Positions 40,958 to 50,166 of a stretch of DNA of 64,000 nucleotides are shown here, piece by piece; within the stretch, counting starts at the first letter, position 1, and each line of letters begins with the position of its first letter. Position numbers and translations under genes: made by a program. The notes beneath the pieces are model-generated. The model ran no database searches, had not been told where the DNA came from, and worked only from the letters and a program-made list of their open reading frames with translations. This DNA comes from Clostridium tepidum (GTDB lineage: Bacteria; Bacillota; Clostridia; Clostridiales; Clostridiaceae): the NCBI RefSeq assembly GCF_002008345.1, contig NZ_MRAE01000003.1:1-64000 (forward strand), given 5' to 3'.

Positions 40958-41497
40958 TTATTTTACCTTTTCTTCTTTTAATATTTCATATATAGTTTTT
41001 GAAGTAGTATCATCCATAGAATAACCCAATAATGCTACTAATTCTTTTACTTCATCCTCATTATTAGATTCTAACTCTATATAAGGGAAAGGACAAAAAC
41101 TTTTATCATTAATATCTATTTCCACTAAAGTTTCTTTATATTTATAGCTTTCTCTAAATTTTGATATAGATTCTATTAATTCTAATCCTAAGGCTTTAAA
41201 AATATTTTCTCCTTCTTTAGGATCCAATATTTCAGCTTCATTTTCTTCCATAATTTTGTATTTATCTTGGCTTATAAGTTTTTTTACAGTCATATAACAA
41301 TGTTCTTCATTTTTAATAATGTCTTTTATATATCTAATTCTTGCATAACCTTTATTGTTTAATAACTTTTTATCAGGAAAATCATATATATTATTTATTT
41401 GATTTTCTTCTTTAACTTTTATTGCACCTAAATTTAATAATTTTTTTCTAATTTCTTTTACATTTATTTTTATTATTCTAGTTTCTATTTCTTTCAA
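40958..41497 (-). CDS. CYTH-domain protein
   Basis: 179 residues. Starts with the EIETRI signature of CYTH (CyaB/thiamine triphosphatase) tunnel enzymes; then ARIRYI, EHCYMTVKK and TLVEIDIND supply the paired basic and acidic strand residues. These enzymes act on triphosphates with divalent metal; class IV adenylate cyclase or polyphosphatase roles are both possible. TTG 41497 is preferred because aggagtg precedes it by 6 bases. Confidence 0.8.
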   Translation of the reverse strand: MKEIETRIIKINVKEIRKKLLNLGAIKVKEENQINNIYDFPDKKLLNNKGYARIRYIKDIIKNEEHCYMTVKKLISQDKYKIMEENEAEILDPKEGENIFKALGLELIESISKFRESYKYKETLVEIDINDKSFCPFPYIELESNNEDEVKELVALLGYSMDDTTSKTIYEILKEEKVK

Positions 41498-41506
41498 TAA
41501 AATCAC

Positions 41507-42000
41507 TCCTAGTATGGATAATCAATGATATTATTATGTTAATTTATATTAATATTGTACCATAATAGTTATAAAAACAATTTATAAGTATCTTAATTTT
41601 CTATTAAAAATTCATTTGAATTATTAGAAATGAAATTAAAATATAGTAGGAATTTTATAAGTTTATGCTAGTAGTAAAAAATTAGATATTTCAGGGCTAA
41701 AATATGCGAAACTATATCAGTGAATTCTGATAAGGTAGCAAGTATGTGGAATAATTCTAAATTCTAATTTAATATATTTGTTATGTAATAAATAAAGCAA
41801 TAAATATAAAAAATAATTCCAAGAGTAGCAGAAAGTTAAAGTAAAATATAATTAATACGTTTAATTATTAGTAGTTTATTAAAATTATATAAAGGAGTTT
41901 TGGAAAGAATAAAATTTTTATGTTAATATATTTGTTATAGAATTTTGAATTTATGTAGAGTTTGAAATATAATGTATATGTTAAATAATGTAAATAAGGA
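41507..42000. other. intergenic region between CYTH and nucleoid protein genes
   Basis: About 500 AT-rich bases between divergently transcribed genes, presumably with promoters for both. A small hairpin (ATCAG tgaatt CTGAT) lies near 41720. I see no coding frame or recognised RNA. Confidence 0.45.
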
Positions 42001-42009
42001 GTGTTATTT

Positions 42010-43047
42010 TTGGAATACATAAAAGAAGTAAATATTAACGAAGCTATAATACATATACTAGACAACAATAGTGAGGAACCTATATTAAATGAATATAAAT
42101 TAAGATTAGATGATGAGATATATAAGTTTATTTTAAAGCACGTAGATAGATGTTTAAAGGATGAAGAATTAAAATATGCTGTTTTTAATGAAGAGAGAAA
42201 TATAGTAAAAGAACTTTCTCAAGAGTATTTAAATGGTCAAAATGATTTATTAGATGTGTCTAAAGAATTGGCTAGACAACTATTTATACTAATGAAAGGA
42301 AATGATAATATATCTTCTTGTGATTTAATGATAGTTTCTATATCTACAGAATATGGTCCAATGTTAGCTATACTAAAAATGGATTATGTTAAAAATTATA
42401 TTCATGTAGTGGATATGGTAGAAGATAAAATAGGTATAGATATAGTGCCAGAATTTACAGGATTACCTGCCAGTGCTCAAAAGATACAAAAATGTGCTTT
42501 TATAAAACCTATAAGAGAAGATCAAGAGTTTAATTTAATGGTTATAGATAAACAGAAAAAATCTAAAGATAAAGAAGAATATGGCTCAAATTATTTTATA
42601 AGTAAATACTTGGGATGTAAAATAGTAGAGAACGAAAGAGATGCCACAAAAAATTTTGTGAAGGCTACAGAGAAGTGGGCTAAGGCTAACTTAAATGAAA
42701 ATGCGGACACATCAGAAAAAATAATAAGAACGGTAAATAAGTTATTAAAGGAAGAAGATACTATAGATGTAAAAGAAGTTTCCAAAGATATATTTGGAGA
42801 TAATCCAGATATTAAATTAAATTATGAAGGTTTTATTTCTGAGCAAGGAGTAAAAGATAAAATATCTGTGGATAAAGAATGGGTAGATAAAAAATTTAAA
42901 AGAATAAGAATAAAAGTGGATAAAGATATTGATTTATATATAAATGAAGAGTCCTATCACGATGAATCAAGGTTTGAAGTAAAAAGAGTAGGGGACGGAT
43001 CTGTAAATATCATAATTAAAAATGTTTATAATTATATGCAAAAATAG
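42010..43047 (+). CDS. nucleoid-associated protein (NdpA/YejK family)
   Basis: 345 residues. The N-terminal INEAIIHILDNNSEEPILNEYKLRLDDEIYKFI pattern (given here as the family start, about residues 8-40), GPMLAILKMDY and IKPIREDQEFNLMVIDKQ match the 37-kDa nucleoid-associated family PF04245. Binds DNA in studied relatives; role in clostridia unknown. TTG 42010 fits the RBS aaggagtg; a GTG at 42001 overlaps it. Confidence 0.8.
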   Translation: MEYIKEVNINEAIIHILDNNSEEPILNEYKLRLDDEIYKFILKHVDRCLKDEELKYAVFNEERNIVKELSQEYLNGQNDLLDVSKELARQLFILMKGNDNISSCDLMIVSISTEYGPMLAILKMDYVKNYIHVVDMVEDKIGIDIVPEFTGLPASAQKIQKCAFIKPIREDQEFNLMVIDKQKKSKDKEEYGSNYFISKYLGCKIVENERDATKNFVKATEKWAKANLNENADTSEKIIRTVNKLLKEEDTIDVKEVSKDIFGDNPDIKLNYEGFISEQGVKDKISVDKEWVDKKFKRIRIKVDKDIDLYINEESYHDESRFEVKRVGDGSVNIIIKNVYNYMQK

Positions 43048-43235
43048 ATATTTTAGAGCTAAAAATTATATATGCAATTAATAAGTAAGTTTTAGTATTA
43101 ATAAAAGAATCATATAAAACTTAAAATTTGTTATCCAAGATTGCACTCAGTAATTCCTTATTTTTATTTAAAAAAATAAAGAACTTTTTTTGTATTAGAA
43201 TATTATGTATTATACAAACTAATATTAAAAAATAG

Positions 43236-43321
43236 GGCTGTTGCATTAAAAAATTTACATACAATATATTCTTGTGAATTTAACACAATATATTGTAGAA
43301 TTTATTTTTAGTGCAACAGCC
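43236..43321. repeat. 86-bp palindromic element with IS-like ends
   Basis: GGCTGTTGCATTAAAAA (43236-43252) is complementary, with one mismatch, to 43305-43321. A second inner pair (acaatatatt/aatatattgt) makes most of it palindromic. The GGCTGTTGCA end resembles the termini of several transposon families, so it may be a miniature element. It could also terminate fba, whose stop lies about 40 bases away on the minus strand. The remainder of 43048-43358 is AT-rich with nothing further. Confidence 0.6.
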
Positions 43322-43358
43322 TCATTATATTAATTATTTAGTATGGTTTTTATGATAT

Positions 43359-44285
43359 TTATTTTAAAGAATCAGTTGAACCTAAAACGTTCTTTATTTT
43401 ATCTTCAACGATTTTTTCTATTCTTGCTCTACCTTCACCTAAATATTTTCTTGGATCGAATTGTTTTGTATCTTCAAAAAGAACTTTTCTTATACCAGCT
43501 GTCATAGCCAATCTTAAGTCTGTATCCATGTTTATTTTACATACTGCCATAGAAGATGCTTTTCTAAGCATATCAGCAGGAACTCCTTTAGCTCCTTTTA
43601 TTTCTCCACCATATTTATTACAAGTATCAACAGATTCTGGATCTACAGAAGATGCTCCATGAAGAACTATTGGGAATCCTGGTAATTTATTTTGAATATC
43701 TTCTAATATATCGAATCTTAATTGAGCTTCTCCAGCAAATTTATAAGCACCGTGACTTGTTCCTATAGCTATTGCTAAAGAATCAACACCTGTTCTATTT
43801 ACAAAGTCTACAGCTTGGTCTGGATCAGTATAGATATGTACATCACTTTGTACATCATCTTCTACTCCAGCTAATACTCCCAATTCGGCTTCAACTACAA
43901 CACCATGAGAATGAGCGTATTCTACAACCTCTTTAGTCTTAGCTACATTTTCTTCATAATCATAATGAGAACCATCAAACATTACAGAAGTAAATCCATT
44001 GTCGATAGCTAATTTTACAACATCTAAGCTAGAACCGTGATCTAAGTGTAGAGCTACATCTATTCCAGTATCAGCTATAGCTGCATCTACCATTGCTTTT
44101 AAGTATTTAGGACCAGCATATTTTAAAGCTCCTGCAGATACTTGAAGTATAACAGCTGAGTTTGCAGCTTTAGCAGCATTTACAACTCCTTGTAATATTT
44201 CCATATTGTTAATGTTAAATGCTCCTATAGCATATTTACCTTCATAAGCTTTTTTGAACATTTCTTTAGTTGTTACTAATGCCAT
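43359..44285 (-). CDS. fba: class II fructose-1,6-bisphosphate aldolase
   Basis: 308 residues; zinc-dependent glycolytic enzyme splitting FBP to DHAP and G3P. Metal and substrate motifs seen: HLDHGSSLD near residue 83, VEAELGVLAG, the His of GTSHGAYKF, and VLHGASSVD. Start at 44285 (MALVTTKEMF) behind ggaaggtgg instead of the upstream 44297. The leader holds three alternating copies of gggact/agtccc (44326-44351). Confidence 0.97.
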   Translation of the reverse strand: MALVTTKEMFKKAYEGKYAIGAFNINNMEILQGVVNAAKAANSAVILQVSAGALKYAGPKYLKAMVDAAIADTGIDVALHLDHGSSLDVVKLAIDNGFTSVMFDGSHYDYEENVAKTKEVVEYAHSHGVVVEAELGVLAGVEDDVQSDVHIYTDPDQAVDFVNRTGVDSLAIAIGTSHGAYKFAGEAQLRFDILEDIQNKLPGFPIVLHGASSVDPESVDTCNKYGGEIKGAKGVPADMLRKASSMAVCKINMDTDLRLAMTAGIRKVLFEDTKQFDPRKYLGEGRARIEKIVEDKIKNVLGSTDSLK

Positions 44286-44325
44286 TTTAAATTCCACCTT
44301 CCAAAATAAATTTAAAAATAAATAC

Positions 44326-44351
44326 GGGACTAATTAAGTCCCTGTGGGACT
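44326..44351 (-). promoter_or_regulatory. two mutually exclusive hairpins in the fba leader
   Basis: Units GGGACT (44326-44331), AGTCCC (44337-44342) and GGGACT (44346-44351) let the middle unit pair with either neighbour, about 40 bases before the fba start codon. Could be a small switch or a protein site. Confidence 0.5.
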
Positions 44352-44505
44352 TGTTTTATAACTATAATTATATTATAAATTATTACTTAAATATTTTCCA
44401 CAATTTAATTATAATTCATTTGTATATTTTTTAAAAGTATAGTAAGCGAATTGTGAGTAATATATATTATATTAGTATATGCTTATATATTAAAACATAC
44501 TAATA

Positions 44506-44886
44506 TTATAATATGTTTTCTATATTAATTTTTTCCATATTAATAATATGTTCTAATAAAAATTTAACTACATGGATGGAACTTAAAGACTCATCTTTAT
44601 TTTTACATTTTACATACTGAGTAAGTTTCCATAATTCATTGTTTATATTATCTATTTCTGAATGATTTATAACTATAGAAATAACAAAATGGTCATTTTG
44701 CCAATTATTAAATAATTTTAAAGATTTACCATATGCTTTTTCCCAGTATTCAGAAGAAACTAGTTCTTCTAATTCATTGCATTGATTCATGAAATTTATA
44801 CAAGTAGTATTTAATTTAAATGAATAGTTAACAAGAATAAAAATTAAAATTAAAAATAATATAAATGATGTTATACTTCTTTTAAT
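44506..44886 (-). CDS. DUF4363 protein with apparent ATT start
   Basis: The clear ATG frame begins at 44790, but the frame stays open upstream and encodes the membrane helix expected for DUF4363 (KRSITSFILFLILIFIL). No ATG, GTG or TTG starts that part: the codon behind the RBS aggtgg is ATT at 44886, preceded by another ATT. With it the protein is about 126 residues: helix at 5-22, then a helical external domain. It follows the DUF421 gene by 20 bases, the usual partner. Function unknown. Confidence 0.65.
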   Translation of the reverse strand: MKRSITSFILFLILIFILVNYSFKLNTTCINFMNQCNELEELVSSEYWEKAYGKSLKLFNNWQNDHFVISIVINHSEIDNINNELWKLTQYVKCKNKDESLSSIHVVKFLLEHIINMEKINIENIL

Positions 44887-44906
44887 AATACCACCTACTT
44901 ATATTT

Positions 44907-45575
44907 TTATTTTTTTTGGTAATATAAATTACCCTTAGAATTTAAAATAGCTATTAATAGTTCATCATAGGAACTAATATTATCTTTTTTTAATTTGTTT
45001 TCTAACCATTTTTCATCCTTTTTTATTAGCTTTAAATTTTTTTTGTTAATTTTTCCATCTAATATTAATGTTACAGGCAATTTTTCTTGAGTAATTTCCA
45101 GGGATAAATCTTTTTTAGTAACGGGTAATTCTTCTGTTTTAGGGATTATAGATAATTGCCCACTAGTTTCTAAAATTGCATATTCTATATTTTCTAAATC
45201 ATAATATCCCTGAAGCCTTAATTCTTCCATTAAATCATTTATGTTAAACCTTTGATTTTTTAATTCTTGAAAGTCTATTTTTCCTTTTTCTATTAATATA
45301 CTAGGTTCTCCATTAATTAAGCTTCTTATTTTTTCGCTTTTAAGTTGAATAAGAGAAAATAGATTTTGAATTATTAAAAGAGTTAATATAGGAACTATTC
45401 CGTGTAATAAAGGTATACGAGAATCTTGCATGGGTAGTGAAGCCAATTCTGAGATCATTATTGTTATAGCTAGTTCAAAAGGTTCCAATTCACCTATTTG
45501 TTTTTTGCCCATTAGTCTCATAGACAATATAACCAAAATATATAAAATTATAGTTCTGATTAAGACTATAAACAT
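44907..45575 (-). CDS. DUF421 (YetF/YcaP-type) membrane protein
   Basis: 222 residues. Three N-terminal membrane helices with MRLMGKKQIGELEPFELAITIMISELA, the DUF421 hallmark, are followed by a cytoplasmic alpha/beta domain (LINGEPSILIEKGKID, LRLQGYYDLENIEYAILETSG). Function is unknown although common in spore formers. RBS aaggaggt. Operon with the DUF4363 gene downstream; divergent from the uridine kinase-like gene. Confidence 0.92.
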   Translation of the reverse strand: MFIVLIRTIILYILVILSMRLMGKKQIGELEPFELAITIMISELASLPMQDSRIPLLHGIVPILTLLIIQNLFSLIQLKSEKIRSLINGEPSILIEKGKIDFQELKNQRFNINDLMEELRLQGYYDLENIEYAILETSGQLSIIPKTEELPVTKKDLSLEITQEKLPVTLILDGKINKKNLKLIKKDEKWLENKLKKDNISSYDELLIAILNSKGNLYYQKK

Positions 45576-45698
45576 ATGTAAACCTCCTTATAATCATATT
45601 GTGGCAAATTTAAATAAAAATATGAATGAATATAGGTAACAAAATATAATAATTTGAATTATAATAATATTACAGCCTAAAATAAGGAGATGAATGGA

Positions 45699-47357
45699 AT
45701 GGAAGAATTAAAGATGAAAATGCCTAATGGTAATAATATTCTAGTATCTAGAGATAAAACTTTGTATGATATCGTAAAGGAAAATAAATTAGAAAATAAT
45801 ATACCTATTGTTTTAGGAAAAATAGATAAGGAATATTATGAATTAACTTCCAAAGTAAAAAAAGGAGGGAAATTCATCCCTGTAGATATAACAGATGAAA
45901 TAGGATTAAGAACTTATGTTAGGACTTTACAATTTATTTTTATAAAAGCAGTTTTAGATTTATATCCTGAATCTACTGTTATTATAGAACATTCTTTAGG
46001 CAAAGGATTGTATGGTGAGATTCATAAAAAATTAGCATTAAATGAAAATGATATATTAAAAATAAAAAATCAAATGAATGAAATAATAGATAAAGATATA
46101 AAGATTAATAAAATTTCAATTAAAAAAGAAGAAGCTATAAACATATTTAAAGAGTACAAAATGAAAGATAAAGTTAGGCTTTTAAAGCATATTCCACAGG
46201 AAAAAGTTAAACTATATGAATTAGATGGCAGATATGATTATTTTTATGGTCCTATGGCATATTCAACAGGAGCCATTAAAAAGTTTGATATTATGTATTA
46301 TGAACCAGGATTTATATTAAGATACCCTAGAGAGAAAGATCCTTTTACTATACCAGAATTTATTGAGTATAAAAAGCTTACAAAAATATTTAGAGAAACA
46401 GAAAAATGGGGAAAAATATTAGATGTAGCAGATGTAGGGGCATTAAATGATAAGGTCGTATATGGTGAGATAAAAGACATAATAAGAGTATCGGAAGCCT
46501 TGCATGAAAAGAAAATAGCCAACATAGCAGATATGATATATGAAAAAGAGAACATAAAAATAGTATTGATATCAGGACCATCATCATCAGGAAAAACTAC
46601 TTTTGCTAATAGATTAGGAATACAGCTAAGAGTTAATGGTTTAATTCCTGTACCTATTTCATTGGATAACTATTTTGTTAATAGAGAAGATACTCCAAAA
46701 GATGAAAATGGAGATTATGATTTTGAATCTATTGATGCTTTAGATATAGATTTATTTAATGAAGATTTAAAACATATATTAAATGGAGAAGAAGTTAAAA
46801 TACCTACTTTTAATTTTAAAAAAGGAAAAAGGGAATATAATGGGAAAAAGATAAAGCTGCCTAAAAATGGTATATTAATTGTAGAAGGAATACATGGACT
46901 GAATCCAATATTGACAAAAAAAATACCAGATAAAAATAAATTTAAAATATATATAAGTGCATTAACTCAACTAAATATAGACAATCATAATAGAGTATCT
47001 ACAACTGATGTAAGAATAATAAGAAGATTAGTTAGAGATTATCTATCAAGGGGTTATGGCGGAGAAGAAACATTAAAAATGTGGCCATCAATAAAAAGAG
47101 GAGAAGATAAAAATATATTTGTATTTCAAGAAAATGCAGATGTAATGTTTAATTCTACAATAGTTTATGAACTTTGTATATTAAAAAAATATGCAATTGT
47201 AGAGCTTGATAAAATAGATAAAAATAGTAGTGTTCATTATGAAGCAACTAGGCTAAAAAGTTTTTTAAACTTTTTTAAAGAAGTTGATATGAGTTTAGTT
47301 CCAGATAATTCTATATTACGAGAGTTTATAGGAGGAAGTTGTTTCTACGAATATTAA
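45699..47357 (+). CDS. uridine kinase-like nucleoside kinase with TGS/ThrRS-like N-domain
   Basis: 552 residues. The first 60 residues resemble a TGS domain, residues 60-250 resemble the threonyl-tRNA synthetase editing-like region, and the C-terminal half is a P-loop kinase with SGPSSSGKTTFANRL near residue 292 and PTFNFKKGKREY. Such fusions are common in clostridia; the substrate is not proven. ATG 45699 suits the aaggaga RBS better than ATG 45690, which abuts it. Confidence 0.87.
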   Translation: MEELKMKMPNGNNILVSRDKTLYDIVKENKLENNIPIVLGKIDKEYYELTSKVKKGGKFIPVDITDEIGLRTYVRTLQFIFIKAVLDLYPESTVIIEHSLGKGLYGEIHKKLALNENDILKIKNQMNEIIDKDIKINKISIKKEEAINIFKEYKMKDKVRLLKHIPQEKVKLYELDGRYDYFYGPMAYSTGAIKKFDIMYYEPGFILRYPREKDPFTIPEFIEYKKLTKIFRETEKWGKILDVADVGALNDKVVYGEIKDIIRVSEALHEKKIANIADMIYEKENIKIVLISGPSSSGKTTFANRLGIQLRVNGLIPVPISLDNYFVNREDTPKDENGDYDFESIDALDIDLFNEDLKHILNGEEVKIPTFNFKKGKREYNGKKIKLPKNGILIVEGIHGLNPILTKKIPDKNKFKIYISALTQLNIDNHNRVSTTDVRIIRRLVRDYLSRGYGGEETLKMWPSIKRGEDKNIFVFQENADVMFNSTIVYELCILKKYAIVELDKIDKNSSVHYEATRLKSFLNFFKEVDMSLVPDNSILREFIGGSCFYEY

Positions 47358-47436
47358 AGAAATTATAAGTTAAAAGTTAATTGTGCTATTATTAGTTTAA
47401 AAAAGAGATATATGCTTTAAAGATAATTTAGTTCAA

Positions 47437-47552
47437 TAAAAGATTCTAATTTACTTTTTATTAAAATATATGGTTTCAAATTGTAACTTGTTAAATGGCG
47501 GAACAACAATTTAGAACACATATAAATTTAAAAAAATAAATTAGAATCTTTA
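47437..47552. repeat. inverted-repeat pair in the 47.4-47.8 kb gap
   Basis: AAAGATTCTAATTTA (near 47439-47453) is complementary to TAAATTAGAATCTTT (near 47536-47550), flanking about 85 bases. The gap 47358-47785 is otherwise AT-rich with no recognised gene on either strand. Confidence 0.5.
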
Positions 47553-47785
47553 ATTTTGGTCAAATGTTTTTTACAGTAAATATATATTTTCCAAATTGGG
47601 GGTTAACTTTTAATTGAATTTTGTAATGACATATTTTAAGTGTCAATCTTTAAAGAGTATTACGTTATAATTTATTTATATTGCTTTAGTAACAAGTTTA
47701 TTAGATAGGAATAAAATGAATATAAATAACGATACTTTTAAATATGATGTGAAAATAAGCAAATAAGTTAAAGAGGTGAAAAAAA

Positions 47786-47947
47786 GTGGAGATATTTTAT
47801 CCAGATGAATATTTTTTAGATTTTTTACAAGAAAATTTATATAATTTTGATAAAGAAAGAGAGGATTACTTAACATTAAATATGTGTTTAGATTCAAACA
47901 TAAATGAATTAAACGGAGAATATTTAGAAAGCATAAAAAAGATTTAA
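47786..47947 (+). CDS. small acidic protein of 53 residues
   Basis: GTG 47786 is preceded at good spacing by aaagaggtg and opens a 53-codon frame, MEIFYPDEYFLDFLQENLYN and on, rich in Asp, Glu, Tyr and Leu, ending in SIKKI. A terminator follows 3 bases after the stop, which supports a real gene. No family recognised. Confidence 0.6.
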   Translation: MEIFYPDEYFLDFLQENLYNFDKEREDYLTLNMCLDSNINELNGEYLESIKKI

Positions 47948-47950
47948 TCT

Positions 47951-47978
47951 AAAAAATCGTGGTAACCCACGATTTTTT
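47951..47978. terminator. bidirectional terminator
   Basis: AAAAAATCGTGG (47951-47962) pairs perfectly with CCACGATTTTTT (47967-47978). It serves the small plus-strand gene and, read from the other side, pssA. Confidence 0.9.
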
Positions 47979-48498
47979 AGAATTTTTTTAATTTTATATT
48001 ACTAACCATAAGATAAGATAATGTTATTATCAAAATTACAGTTAAGCTTAAAGAGCCAATCCTATTTAAGGTAATTAAAGAATATAAAGCCATGAACATA
48101 CCAGCTAAAGTTATTGGTATACCAGAAAAAGAACCATCAAATTCAGTAATATTATATCTAGCAAGTCTGTAAGCCCCAGCTATAGGGAACATTAATACTA
48201 ATAAATAGCCTAGTATTCCTAAATTACTAAAATTATAAATATGAAAAGTTAATATAGAAGGTGCTACACCAAAAGAAACTAAATCAGCTAAAGAATCTAA
48301 TTCTTTACCAATAGGACTATCAACTTTCAAAAACCTAGCGACTCTTCCATCATATCTATCCATTAAACCTGCAATTAGTATAAATAAAGCAGCCCATTTA
48401 TAATTTTGTTGAAATGTCATCATTAAGGACATAACTCCACAACCTAAATTTCCTAAAGTAAAAGCATTGGGTACGGCACTTTTTGCTATTTTTGCCAT
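47977..48498 (-). CDS. pssA: CDP-diacylglycerol-serine O-phosphatidyltransferase
   Basis: 173 residues, membrane enzyme making phosphatidylserine from CDP-diacylglycerol and serine. The CDP-alcohol phosphotransferase signature DG-x2-AR-x8-G-x3-D-x3-D is complete (DGRVARF..., GKELDSLAD) near residue 48. About six membrane helices. RBS aggagtga. No psd gene is adjacent. Confidence 0.93.
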   Translation of the reverse strand: MAKIAKSAVPNAFTLGNLGCGVMSLMMTFQQNYKWAALFILIAGLMDRYDGRVARFLKVDSPIGKELDSLADLVSFGVAPSILTFHIYNFSNLGILGYLLVLMFPIAGAYRLARYNITEFDGSFSGIPITLAGMFMALYSLITLNRIGSLSLTVILIITLSYLMVSNIKLKKF

Positions 48499-48686
48499 TA
48501 TGTTATCACTCCTAAAAAAATATATAATTCCTATTAATTGAAATATATAATATTATACAACATTTTGCAAATATATTTAAGCTATAAATAGGATTAAATA
48601 TAAAAAATAATAATTAATTAAGAAATTAATAATAATTTTTAAATAAAAAACAGGTATGTGGATAAACTATGCTTGGAGGTGTTATT

Positions 48687-49103
48687 ATGAAAGTTAAAGA
48701 CGTTATGACTCAAAATGTTGCAACAGTTAATAGAGATGATTCAGTAGAAAAGGCTGCTCAACTTATGAATGAATATAACGTTGGATCTATACCTATTTGC
48801 GACAATAATAAAGTTGTTGGAGTTATTACAGATAGAGATATAGCTTTAAGATCTGTAGCAAAGGGATTAAATAATAATATTAAGGTCGGAGATATTATGA
48901 CATCTAATCCTGTAGTGGCTAATAAAGATATGGATATACATGATGCGGCAAGGATAATGAGCGAAAGACAAATAAGAAGATTACCTGTAGAGGATAATGA
49001 AAATATAATAGGTATAGTTTCCTTAGGAGATATAGCTATAGAGCCTAAGTATGAAGATGAAGCACAAAAAGCTTTAAGTGGAATTTCAGAGCAGAATAAT
49101 TAG
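48687..49103 (+). CDS. CBS-domain pair protein
   Basis: 138 residues made almost only of two CBS repeats (MKVKDVMTQNVATV... and VGDIMTSNPVVANKD...), with GVITDRDIALRS and GIVSLGDIA motifs. Such stand-alone pairs bind adenosyl nucleotides and often sense energy state. ATG 48687 chosen behind ggaggtg over ATG 48669. A TGTGGATAA sequence (DnaA-box-like) lies at 48657. Confidence 0.9.
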   Translation: MKVKDVMTQNVATVNRDDSVEKAAQLMNEYNVGSIPICDNNKVVGVITDRDIALRSVAKGLNNNIKVGDIMTSNPVVANKDMDIHDAARIMSERQIRRLPVEDNENIIGIVSLGDIAIEPKYEDEAQKALSGISEQNN

Positions 49104-49112
49104 GTCAAAATG

Positions 49113-49147
49113 TCCACAGGATTTATTGTTAAAATCTTGTGGATTTG
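49113..49147 (+). terminator. hairpin after the CBS gene
   Basis: GTCCACAGGATTT pairs with AAATCTTGTGGAT around a short loop. The T-tract is weak (ttgct), so termination is only probable. Confidence 0.5.
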
Positions 49148-49208
49148 CTATTATATAATGGTGGAACTAATACTATTATAAAGTAAAAACTATAAGAGGA
49201 GATTTAAA

Positions 49209-50093
49209 ATGAGTAAGGTAAAATTTATTTATAACCCATATTCAGGAGAAAAAGCTATTGCATCTCAAATAGATCAAGTAATAAGAATACATCAGAAATA
49301 TGGATATGAAGTAGTGCCTTATAGGATAAGTTTAGAATATAATCTAGATGATGCTTTTAAATCTATTGATGAAAGCTATAAATATATATTAGTGGCAGGA
49401 GGAGACGGGACTGTAGATAATGTAGTAAATCATTTGAAAAAATTTTCAATCAATCTTCCAATTGCAATATTACCTACAGGTACTGCTAATGATTTTGCTA
49501 AATTTATTGGTATGCCAATGAATGTTGGAGAGGCCTGTGAGCAAATACTAAAAAGTTCAGTAAAAAAGGTTGATTTAGGCAAGATAAATGATAAATATTT
49601 TATAAATGTTGCTAGCACAGGATTATTTACAGATGTATCTCAAAAAACTGATATTAATTTAAAAAATACTATGGGGAAGCTTGCCTACTATGTAAAGGGT
49701 ATAGAGCAACTCCCTAACTTTAGAAGGTTAAAAATTAATGTTAAATCTGAGGAAGTTAATTTTGATGGAGATATGTATCTTATGATGGTGTTTAATGGAC
49801 AAACAGCAGGTAATCTTCATATGGCATATAAAGCAGAAGTAGATGACGGTATGCTAGATGTAATAATAATAAAAGCGTGTGCTATTAAGGATATGATAGG
49901 ATTATTTATAAAAATGATTAAGGGGGAACACCTAGAAGATGTAAATGCTCTAATATATTTTAAAACCAATAAGCTTATAATAGAATCTAATGAAGATATA
50001 GTTACAGACATTGACGGAGAAAGAGGTCCAGATTTTCCTTTACATATAGAGTGTATTAAGGAAGGTTTAGATATTTTAGGGATATTAGATTAA
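49209..50093 (+). CDS. diacylglycerol kinase-family lipid kinase (YegS/BmrU type)
   Basis: 294 residues. The catalytic GGDGT motif (LVAGGDGTVDNVVNHL near residue 62), LPTGTANDFAKF and the late IDGERGPDFP are those of the DAGK catalytic family. Phosphorylates a lipid such as diacylglycerol; exact substrate not known. RBS agaggag. Confidence 0.92.
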   Translation: MSKVKFIYNPYSGEKAIASQIDQVIRIHQKYGYEVVPYRISLEYNLDDAFKSIDESYKYILVAGGDGTVDNVVNHLKKFSINLPIAILPTGTANDFAKFIGMPMNVGEACEQILKSSVKKVDLGKINDKYFINVASTGLFTDVSQKTDINLKNTMGKLAYYVKGIEQLPNFRRLKINVKSEEVNFDGDMYLMMVFNGQTAGNLHMAYKAEVDDGMLDVIIIKACAIKDMIGLFIKMIKGEHLEDVNALIYFKTNKLIIESNEDIVTDIDGERGPDFPLHIECIKEGLDILGILD

Positions 50094-50166
50094 TATAGGA
50101 ATATTTTTATTTTGATATTAATAAATATAAGTAGTAATACTGTTAAATTGGGGAGTTTATTTAGTT

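Noticed and set aside
47676-47897. Minus-strand frame of 73 codons opposite the small acidic protein
   Set aside because: The plus-strand frame has the RBS, start and terminator; the minus one has none.
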